Part shown: piece by piece, positions 26,001-38,000 of the stretch
How positions within the stretch are numbered: position 1 is the stretch's first letter
Layout of the letters: every line of letters starts with the position of its first letter
Source: Acanthococcus lagerstroemiae
Taxonomy: Eukaryota; Arthropoda; Insecta; Hemiptera; Eriococcidae
DNA: 64,000 nucleotides
Reading direction: 5' to 3'
Assembly (NCBI GenBank): GCA_031841125.1
Contig: CM063110.1
Location: forward strand, 24,981,626-25,045,625
Position numbers and translations under genes: made by a program
The notes under the pieces: generated by a model
Databases searched by the model: none
What the model saw: only the letters and a program-made list of their open reading frames with translations
What the model was told of the DNA's origin: nothing

Positions 26001-29000
26001 ATTAACTTGGCTTTAAAAATTGGACAATGTATGGAAATTTGAGTTTTTAGATCATTGATTCATACGAAGCGTTAGATTTTCCATCGGATTCCAATGTGGG
26101 CCCCATTTTTTTTTTCTAAAAGCGGCTATTCGGATTTTGCTTAAAAAATTGATCAGTGTGTCAAATATGTATAAGAGTATCTTGCATCATTGAGTTCGAA
26201 AAGCGTGTGAAAGTTTTAATCCGCCAATCTCGATTTGGGCCGCAAAATCCTAATTTAGCCCCTTCAAATAGACTAACTTAACGTAAGCATTTTTTGATTA
26301 CTGATCTTGAGAAATTCTTAACAGTCTTCCAATAGACAAAATTAACCTAGGTAGCTCAGAAAATCAAATAACATATCGGTAGAGGCTTCTATGTCGGTGC
26401 ATTCGGAAATTCAAGCAGATTTTGATATGACCCGTGTTGGCGCGCCAATTTCCAATATTTTCCTCTCCGAAGGAGTCGATTTGATTATGTCAGAAAAATT
26501 GGACAAGGTGCCGGAATGAGGATTTTTGATCGCTGATTTCGTGAAGTATAGATTTTTGGTCCAATCCCGATTTGGACCCCATGATGCAAATTTTCTAACA
26601 CATCTAGCACAAGAGGAATTTCTGACAAAGTCAAGGTATTTGATGAAAAGAGGAATAGGTTTTTACTAATATTTTGGCAGATATAGAGTGGATGCACTTT
26701 GGAGATTAAAAATATTACTTCATTTCTTGTTAGAAATAGAGCAAAAGTTAGAAGAAATATTCAAGGAGAAAAACAAGAATGCATGACTTAAAAATTATCA
26801 ATATGTGGCGTTCTATAGCATAAGGGTCAACTTTGTCGATCGGATCGAAAATGAGTTAGATCCATATCCTGAAAATACATTAAATTCCCTTCGAAATGAG
26901 CCAAAGAGGAACCTCTAACTATAAAACTCGCGCCTGGGGACGCGTTTGAAGTTTGAACTTCAAAAAACATAGTTTTGGGAAAAACGCGTTTAAAGTTTTT
27001 GAAACAAAAAATCGTCATATGAAAGGTTTAAATCACCAAATAAGGTCTTCAACGGCTAGTTTTACTTTTTTTATGTAATATTAATGTTGTTCAGTGCCAT
27101 ACATACCAGCAACAAAGTTGACCCTTTTTAAAATTTGGCATCAAATTAACCTTTTACAACACTGAGGACGTTTACACAGTGACATTAGGTTATGGTTTGG
27201 TTGGTTGGAGCGCTAAGAACATAATACGGGAGTAGAAATTATAAAACATGTAAATTTCCTACCGACAACCTTGAAAAACGAGCGCGCAGTTTATGACGTA
27301 GCAGATACCACACCACTCCAACTTCGATGGCCTGTTACCACCGTTTAAAACGGCCCTCAAGGGTTCCAACTACCGTCACGTGAAAGTAGAAGGATCATAG
27401 TATACAAATCCATCAAAAACCGAAAATCGATATTTTTGACCAAAAATCACATTTTTGCGTTTTTCTCGAACAGTAGTTTCTGACAAAGTTGACCCTTTTG
27501 CAAAATAACGACACATATATTGGGGGAAGAAAGGGAAAATATGAAACTAGGAAAAATTTATGATAAGCCAACAGAGGGGAATGAAAAAAAAAATGACTAA
27601 CTAATCTTGTGGGATTTTGGTATAATTTCCGGGTAGAGTCGGCAGCGTTTGTAATGTAAAAATAAATAAAAACCAGGGTTGGCAGGTAAAAATAATTTTA
27701 CATGTAAAATGTAAAACGAATCAAAATGAGCAAAAAAAAAAATAAAATTCTATTCTTCAATTAAAATTTTTAAAACTTGCACACAAAACTGAAACTACAG
27801 TCAAAAATGGTCGCCTCCTTTACCATTCAATTTTATAATTATTTGTACTCTTCAAATTCACTGTAGGTAACTTACAAGAAAGTAAAGTGTTTTATAGAAA
27901 GTGAATGACAAAAGACAAGTATAAAACAATTAGAAAAAAAAAATTGAGCAATTCAGACCAAGACAAATTTTAACATTTTCCGCCAAACTTCTTCAAATTT
28001 AAACTTAAAATTAAAAATTTTCAAAGAACAAAAACTAACAAAACAAAAAGTTCATAATTATTATTAATAAATCTTATAAATTCCATTAAACAAAAATCAA
28101 GTGAACACTCATCGGACTTTTTATGGTATCAGCAATTTTTTCCTAAACTGCTCTATTTTTTTTTTACCGTCAAAATTTAATTTATTTCATAATTCCTTTT
28201 CAATTTTTTATTCTTATTTCTTATCATATCATTATCACCTATCAATCATCAATTATGTTTTTCCCCCGCATTTTACATCGATTTTACATTTTACATTTCA
28301 TGTAAAATGCCAACTCTGATGAAAACCGACTCAGTGATGAACCTGTGTCGTATTCCGGTATCGTCTGTATTCTCTTGAAGTCTGTTGAAAAGTAAAATAT
28401 CGCCCTCCGGTGAGACGCAGTACAATGGCCTCAACTGCATCTTATCCTCGTTGCTTAGACCAGTGAATGTTATTGGCAACTATGTAGGCTGCCAATTTGT
28501 ACCTTTGAGGAAACTGTATACCTCCAACTTATACTCTTTCACTTCTCCTGTATACAATATACACGGTGTATAATGTTGGCTGCCAGTTGATACCGCAAAT
28601 AAGTACATACATAATTCTCTTTTTCTGCCCTCCTCCCACACCCTGGAAAAAGTTCTAGCTACGCCCATGTAGAAGAAGTATGGAAATGAGGTCGCAGAAA
28701 AGAGGCATCGAAATAGTCGGAAATGCCCTCAGTAATTTACGTTTTGCAGATGATTTAGCTCTATTTGCACAAGATCTAAACTCCCTCCTGGAAATGGCTT
28801 CAGACATCGAAGTAGCCGGTAGAAAGGCAGGTCCAAAAATAAATACCAAAAAAACAAACTAAAAACCGTGCTATTGTTGAGACAAAAGACGAAGCTATCA
28901 TTATTCTGAGAGGGGAAACATAAATAGGGTAGAGGAAACCACATATTTAGGACAAAAATAGCTTTCCAAGATAAGTTGGACTTCGGATCTCCAGAAGGAT

Positions 29001-32000
29001 TTCAATAACCTGGACAACAGCTTTTGGGTAATGAAAGCTGTTTACAAATCACGCCTCCCAATAAACCTAAAAGCAACTGTCCTGGAAACCTGCACCCAGT
29101 TCTAACATACGGGCCGCAAACTTGGGCCACAACAATAACACAATTAAAATCTTTGCAGTGAAACCGTTCTTCATATTCGAGCCCAGAGACATAACCGTGC
29201 TGTCCGGCCGCGACGTCGAGTTCGACTGCCAGGTTGGCGGCGACCCGTTGCCCAAGATCCTGTGGCGTCGAGAAAACGGGAAAATGCCAACTGGTCGGGC
29301 CCAGATCCTGGACTCGCAGTCGCTTCGCATCACGAATGTGACACCGCAGGACGAAGGAATTTACATCTGCGACGCCGAAAATGTGATCGGATCGATATCG
29401 GCGAAAGCTTCTCTAATCGTTCACGGTATACCGTAATGCAACAACTGGAACCCTTTTTCATGGCAAAAAAATCGATGTGCATTCTTTACAAAATGTCTTT
29501 CTTATTTTTCATGTACGTGTGCAGCTCCACCGATGTTCACCACCCGTCCGCAAGATCAGAAAGTCGGCTTGAACGGAGTGGCCACGTTCGAGTGCGTAGC
29601 CGAAGGCAATCCATCTCCGTCGGTATTCTGGACTAAAGAGGGTTCGCAAGTTTTAATGTTTCCCGGAACCGCTTATGGACATTTTCTTGTAACGCCCAAC
29701 GGTGCATTACAAATACGAGGCGTGCAGAAGGAAGATGCCGGATATTTAGTATGTTCGGCGTTATCCGTCGCCGGCTCTACCTCGGTCAGGGCATTGTTAC
29801 AGGTACGAACCTCGACTTTGGTAATTAAACGCGTTGGGTGTCCGTTCGAATGGTGTAATTATTTTAATATATCTTTCCAGGTGAGCTCGGCTGATGACGT
29901 ACCGCCCCCTATCATACAGATTGGACCCACGAATCAAACGTTGCCCATGCATTCGACGGCCATACTGCCGTGCAAAGCGCTCGGCAGTCCTCCACCGGTC
30001 ATCAAATGGTTCAAGGATTCGCAGTTGTTGACGAAACAGAGGAACGACAGGATAACGCAGATTTCAGATACGCTGCATATAACAGGTAGGTTGAATAGCA
30101 AGTTCCAGTGAGTAGATGTTGAAACCACAAAAGATGGAAGTTGCTTTAGGACACATTCGTAGACCTGATAGTTGGGCTGGTATAAAAGAGGAATAGCTCG
30201 AATGATGCAAATTTTGAACGCGAGATGCCGATCTCCACGGTGGTAGATATTACCATACAGCGTATTTTGGGGTCTGAAGTCAACGAAACCATATTATGAG
30301 GAGCCTAGAATCATAACAACTAACAAGATCCAAAACCAGGATTTTACAGGAGAGGCGAAGAACGTGTACAGCGACTCTCGTACCACAGAGTTAGCTGGAA
30401 CTTGGACTGTCTGGATAGGTTAGTAATTGTTTCCAGTTGAAAAATACTTCAAAATTCTCATAGCAATGCTTTAAATTCTAAAAGAAAAAATGGGTGTTGT
30501 GAGTTTTGACTCCAAAATCTTAAAATTTTTCACCGAAAAATAATCTTCTGGAGCTTGATACTGGCCCAATCGTTCCATAACATGATGCAAAACGGTTAAC
30601 GTGACTATTACCAGCTTTTGCTCCAGCCATACCCCCGACCACAGCTGAAAACCGGAAAAAGTGAAAAATGAATACTACGGACAAGAAAAAGATTGCACGG
30701 CGTTCTGACATTTATTTCGAACAACAAAGTATTAATTTTCTTCCTCTTCTACCGTAAAATTAAATTGAAGGAGGGAAAAAAACAACGAAATTTATATCTT
30801 GGAGTCATAACTGATAGCATCCATGGGATAATATTAGTTATGATTCTCAGGCTGGTTTTCACAGTCCAATAGGCGATAAAACCTGAACTAGAGAGCACTA
30901 CAAAATCACCTGCGAGGGTGAAACTGAAAGGGTGATCATGGATAACTTTAAATGGAAATACGGCTATCTTTAGGAAGGTAAAAAACGGCCTAAAATTATT
31001 CCACCCGCTTGCGTTGACTGTAATTCTATTGTTTCGTAACAATACAATAAAATGTAGGACGAGATTTTTTTTAAATCAATTTCTAATGGATTTATAGACG
31101 TTTAAAGTTTGCTGTAATCTTATAGAAAATTGCACATGATCACCTTTTCAGTACGCAGGGCTACCAACTTTGGGAACTCCAAGTTTTAGTGCCTATATTT
31201 CAGAAAGGAAGCTTCGAATGTGAAAACGAGTGACATCACGCGATGCAGGGTGATGTCTACTATCGCAGTAACCATGCCTAACTCATTTTTGATAAAATTG
31301 GATCTCGTTAGTTATGATTTTAGGCGCCTCATTTGACGATCAGAGGAGGAGAGGTTCAATGGAGACCAATATGAAATTTCATTTATACCTGAGTCGTTGA
31401 TTTCGTTATTAAGGTCGATTTTTGAAATGGGTATGTCTATTGGCTGGCCCTCGACGAAAAATGTATGTCATGTTTTTCCGACAGACGTGGCAGAGTGACA
31501 CGAACAAAGCCGACAGATGCCGAGAGTGGCCGACTACTGCCGGGAGTATATGGCACTATACATCACTCTTCTCTATTGTTCGTCGACTGAATGCCTGATT
31601 GCCTGGAAGTGTTCGGTAGCCATTTGGATTCCGCAGGTCTCGTGGCGCGCTGCTGTCGTCTTACTGATAAGAAAATGAAAGAGTGATCAAGGAAGTTTTT
31701 CTATCGTTGATTTCCTGATTTGCGATTTTTTACAATGGTTTTTTCGTTTTGGTTTTCAAACAACATCAGGGAGATTTTCTTACAAGCGTTTGCAAGTGAA
31801 AACACTCACAAAAACTGTCCAGCCAAATTGCTGAGTTATTCGTAATATAACAAAATCATTACTAAGTTGCAAAATAATAGTAAAAAAATCAGAAGTAAAT
31901 TGTAAGGAAAAGTGAAAAGCCAAACAAAAACGGATGAGAAACCAAACTACAACATTGGTAAAGAATATTCGCGAAATTCGTATCGTCGTGTATTGTTTCA

Positions 32001-35000
32001 TCATCGTACTCTTTCGTTGGTTATAAAAACGTCCACTAGATGCCGCCCACTTTGTTGCGGAATCCGAATACTTGACACAATAAAAGTCGTATCGATGTAC
32101 CTACTCGTATCTGTGTATGCAGTGTAGATACTCGTTACTTTTTTGTACCCCCATCTGTACAGGGATCATTTTTCAAAAATGTTGATATTTCAGTCCCCAG
32201 CAGTTATTTCACAAGTTATTAATGATACGGGCATTTTCCCCCTTTTCTTCTTTTTCGTTGATAAATATGACTGAATTCTACTTTTTCAAGGTTTCAGGAG
32301 AAAATGTGGTCCACTTTTACTAGGTCAAAATTGGATTAAATATGCTAAAATGTCCGTTGGCCTAGCTGTTTCTCTAACAATTTTTGTTATTTTTATTTTT
32401 TCCCCCTACATTTTCAAGCTACAATACACTCCTATGAGAACAAACTGGCAAAATAATATTACTCTAGATAAATAAATGAATGAGTTGGTAACGTGGAAAT
32501 TGTGTCCTCACAGCTGAGAGTCAGTGTTGCCAACCTTGAAAATTATCCCTCAATTTTTTATATTTCGGCACGGCTCTAGCAATACGGTTCGCATATGAAA
32601 TTTTTTTTGTGACGAGACTCGTGCATTTGCGTATTATTGTCGAAAATTAAGAGTTTGAAAAAAAAGTCTTTCGGCATGGTCATCTTTATGCAACGGTAGA
32701 TGTTCATCATCTAAAAATAATTACATCTAATTAGTGGGTTAGTTGGTATGCCTTTATCAACTCTTCATATAATTTTATGTTTTGGAATCTACTAATCGAC
32801 GGCAGAACACGTTTTGTTCGCTATTGTCTTTCGGGATGGACTTTTTCATGTGTCCTTCGGCATGGCATTCATCATTTTGATTGCCATGTCAAAATACAGA
32901 ATCCATCACTATTGGTTCAATCTTACCAATATGTTATACAGAGCGCCTCTTAACAACTCCCATCAAAAAAAGTTCAAATATTCCCTACTTTCCTCCATGA
33001 AAAAAGCATACATGAAACATCAGAATTTTTGAAGAATGACTCACAGATCAGTAGGTGGCTAAAATATACAATATTGTCAGTTATACAGACAGTGATGACA
33101 GTGATATCTAAAAAAAAGTATGACCGCTGCGCAGAAAGACATGGTTACATGGATTTGTCGTCCAGGCGACCATGCTGACACGTGTACGCATATTCCAATG
33201 CCTCCTCTAGTCGTCCATTCTCGGCGTCGCTCGGCATTCTTCGTGTCGACCAGTTAAAATGTGATAGAACGAATGACCGCGTAAAGAAGAATACATAACT
33301 ACGTCACGATGGTAATGTTTCTTGCAGAGCTTTTTCTGCGGAACTTTTCTATTTGTGGCAAGCCACTAGACATATCCTTGTGTTTTTTATTTTTTGTATT
33401 TTGTAAATACTGAGTTCATTTTTAGAGTTCTTTCACTGGCAACCCTCACCAATAAGGAGCCATAAAGGATTGATATATGAAAATTGTATGTTACACAAGC
33501 TATGTATTCCTAAGATCATTTATAAAGTTAAATGTTTTACCAACAACCCTCATCTGTAAGAAGCCACAGGGGCTGAGTGAAAGAAATAAACACTGATTGC
33601 AATTTTTTCATGTTCAAATGCTAATTTGACTGGACTATTTACGGTAGAAGTGACTAGGTAGGGTAAAGAATCAAATACCAGTCTGGATATTTGCAGGTCT
33701 CTCATCGTTACTACAATAAATCTAACGCCAAGATATTGTGTTCAATATACTGGAGTAGGAATGGGAGGATACAGATTATAGCCCCACCCCTTTCCCAGCG
33801 CTGTTAGAAAGAATATTTCAGAAAGTAGGGAGGGGGGCACATTGCAACATTTTTCTTCAAACTGCCATAAAAAATAGACCATTCATTGTAGAAAATTGGA
33901 AAGTATGACGAGAGGTAGCTCTTGTTNNNNNNNNNNNNNNNNNNNNNNNNNNNNNNNNNNNNNNNNNNNNNNNNNNNNNNNNNNNNNNNNNNNNNNNNNN
34001 NNNNNNNNNNNNNNNNNNNNNNNNNNNNNNNNNNNNNNNNNNNNNNNNNNNNNNNNNNNNNNNNNNNNNNNNNNNNNNNNNNNNNNNNNNNNNNNNNNNN
34101 NNNNNNNNNNNNNNNNNNNNNNNNNNNNNNNNNNNNNNNNNNNNNNNNNNNNNNNNNNNNNNNNNNNNNNNNNNNNNNNNNNNNNNNNNNNNNNNNNNNN
34201 NNNNNNNNNNNNNNNNNNNNNNNNNNNNNNNNNNNNNNNNNNNNNNNNNNNNNNNNNNNNNNNNNNNNNNNNNNNNNNNNNNNNNNNNNNNNNNNNNNNN
34301 NNNNNNNNNNNNNNNNNNNNNNNNNNNNNNNNNNNNNNNNNNNNNNNNNNNNNNNNNNNNNNNNNNNNNNNNNNNNNNNNNNNNNNNNNNNNNNNNNNNN
34401 NNNNNNNNNNNNNNNNNNNNNNNNNNCTGCCCTATAAGTTAACTTACTTCATTTTGTATTTCACATTCATTCAGATTTTTGATGATTTTTTCAAAATTGT
34501 TTGCAAGTTACCCTGTGAAAAAAGGTATGGGTTACATTGCAACAATGCATGGCGTATTTGTAACGTGAGAACTAATCAATTAAAATCACTACAACAAGTT
34601 CAAAAAGTAAGGTATATGTCGAATTGTTGATAAAGTTTCATTTATGATGCATTTTAATTAATGTACATTCATGATAGATAAGCAAGAGTTCTATCAGTGG
34701 GGTAGGTTGCAACACTTTTCAAAAGTTACCAAAAGGTCTAATCGCTCAACTTTCAAAAAGTTGCGCATAGATACTGTAATATTGACACGAGACAACACGT
34801 GTGGCAACTCAAATCCGAAAGCGAAGTAAGTATACCTTTTTTTCATTTTCTCTCACCCGAGCCCTGGAACCGCCTCTTCGAGCAATTACCTCAGGAAGAA
34901 GTAAGCATACCTGGTAGAATTAGTGTTTTGTTCAATTGTCATCCTGTCGCCTCATATGTGTTGCAACTTACCTCATGCGCTTAATTTTTACTCGAAGCTA

Positions 35001-38000
35001 AATTTCTCAGTAACTAGATACATCTTATTTTCCAACTCAAGTTTGTTCTCATTCTTAGTGTAATATAGTTATCAACTGACGTACTCACTTTGCACTAATC
35101 TTCTCTTTATATTTATGGACATCCACACGACGATTCATACTCAACAAGAAACTGCTTTCTTTCCCCCCCCGCACGATAACGTTTGCACAGCAAAAACAAA
35201 ACGCTGTCAGAAATCGCTGGGTAGTCCAACAGTAAGGTTATGAGTAAGTAATTACATGACTTCACTCAAATTACAGCAGTCGCGTTTGTATCTTCTTGGC
35301 TGGAGGCTGTCGCAATGTGCCCCTGTTGAAAAGACCCCCCCTCCTTATTTTAGCGCATTGATTGCAGCAGTAAGATGACGGGATATGTTCTGTAGCGACC
35401 ACTAATCCCCTCCCCACACGATATTTTCAAGACCGAGTTCTTCTTCTTACATGCTGTTTTTCTCTTCCTTGATCGGCCAGGCAGGACATTAGTGTTAGTA
35501 TATGTTATAGCACTCTCGGTAAGACTTACTTCTATTCGATTGATTAATAGACGCGCTTTATCTACGAACTCTCGTACCTTTGATTTCGAATGTGCTTATG
35601 TAAATCCGGTGTCGAAGTTCGAAGCTCCGGAGGCTCTTGTTCAAATTAGTTTAAGAATCTGAAGATTTGGGGATATTACTTTCATATAGGATAAGGGAAG
35701 AATAAATAATAAGTACAGTCCGACCGCTGCATTGTTACATGAATATGTCGTCCATTCTCGGCTTTGTACGGCATTCTCCGTGTCGGCTGGTCGAAACATG
35801 ATGGAACGAATGACTGCGTAAAGAGGAATATATAATTACATCACTACATCGCAATGCAACGATGGTAACGTTTTTCTGCGGAATTTTTCTGTTTCGCGTG
35901 ACAAGCCATTAGACATATCCATATCAAAATCCCGGCACCCCTATTTTTTCTTTTACATTTATTCATGTCCTGAAGAATTTGAGGTAGTATATAAATAGGC
36001 ATCGAAGATCATAATTTCTACCAAGATTAGATGTTATCTACCCGAGAGAGAGGATAAACCAGATTTAAAAACAAAATTCAAAAAGCGGTCTTACTGAACC
36101 AGAATTACATATGTAGGTATAATTTATATTAGTATGTAAAAACTTGAACAATTTGGGAAATAATGTTGCCCAGCATTTGCTACTATACATACTGCTATCC
36201 CAATTTATTTGCGCATATCTGATTCATATGACATCTAATGAATCTCGACTGGGTTTGTTTCAGACTTGAATCCCTCGGACTCCGGATTGTACACCTGCAC
36301 TGCATCTTCTGCAAACGGCGAATCATCGTGGTCTTCCACGTTGGCTATCGAGAAGTCTACTGACACGAACACACCGCGTCCACAAGATCCGTCCACATTT
36401 CCCGGACCGCCGGGAACTCCAAAGATTTTGAATGTCACTACGTCTTCCGTAACGCTCAGTTGGACTCCGCCGACCCTTCACGCCGGCATTTCTCCGGTAA
36501 TCGGCTACACCGTCGAGTACTACAGTTCTGATCTGCAAACAGGATGGGTCGTGGCTGCTCAACGAATTACTTCCGATTCCATAACGGTATATCTTCAACG
36601 AACATTAACAACTCGTTTACCATCAACTGATGGAAATTAAAATTAAGCAATTTAATAGCGCGGCTAAATGTAACGATGTGTTTTCTTTTTCTCATTCTGT
36701 GCAGATAAACGACTTAAGGCCGGACACCACCTACATATTCGTGGTCAGGGCAGAGAACTCGCACGGGATGAGTGTGCCCAGCGGCGCTTCGAACATCGTT
36801 CGTACACTGGGAACTTATTCGACTACGCCACAGCATTTACTTGACAACGCACGTTCCAAACTTAGCAACAAAGTTCTTGTTTTACGCGACTTGTTTCCTC
36901 TATCATCTACTTCGGTCCGTATAGTTTGGGATGTAAGTTCGAACAACTGTAATCGTATTAATTAACGATACGTGCTCCCGTCTTTGACTCGGAGTGGTGT
37001 ATGGCACTGTTCCGGCAACAAAACTGATTAGTATTACATGGAGATTACAAATACAGCGCGAAAAAGTACATAGCTTAGAGATAAAACTTCTTAAGGGGTG
37101 GTGGTTGATTAAGATGCTCGGAGAATGCGGACGATTCCCAATTTTATGAATTTCAGACGGGAGGATATTCGTATAGTCGCTTGGCATTATAGTTTGGATA
37201 TTTTTTTGAAAATGACACACAATCATGAGCAGAGTGCGTTGTAATAGAGCTCATCCAGACCTTCGAATATGTGTTTGAAAACGTTGGACTCCTTGTCGTA
37301 TAGTACCTGTTCATAATTATAGACACATTGGTCGTATATGTTACTGGGGAATTTCTCGATGGCTCGGTTTCCCTAGAAACGCAGACACAGTCGACAAGAC
37401 CACACGACTCGGTAGTTATCTTAGAATCGAGTGATATGTCGACTCGATATCGATTATAACGTCGAAATATCACTCAAATTTGAAATACATATTATCAAAT
37501 TGAAAGGTTTCGTCGCCTTTGTCTTGTTACTAATCCATGAGATTTGGTCCGGTTAATTTGGGAATTCTAGGTGGGTATATATAGAGGCTGGATGATAAAG
37601 AACAGGAAAAGGAGATAATAGAGTGGAGGTATAGTAAAAATTAAAATATAGTCAGCGAAATGGCATTTACTCGGTATCTATTTATGTCATAAACCGTCCC
37701 TGCCCATGGTCCAATACTTAAACGGGATGTAAGATTAAACCTCAAGCGTCTTCTTCATTATCTTTTCAGAATCTGCAGAACAGATTCAACAAATTGTGGG
37801 ACACTTTACCTGTCTGATTTAGTGGTTGACTTATATTGGGATGTTAACCTGAGTTTCCGAAGTTGGTATCCCCGCCGGTAATAACATGATTTCACGAAAT
37901 CATCCCCTTTCAATTCTTATCAGTCGTTCTCTCCATTGTCACCATACCATGATACGCTACCTAGGTGAGGTTAACATCCCAATAAAATTATCTATTCGGA

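Noticed and set aside
33896..34630. Long open frame across 33896-34630
   Set aside because: It runs through 500 Ns; not a real frame.
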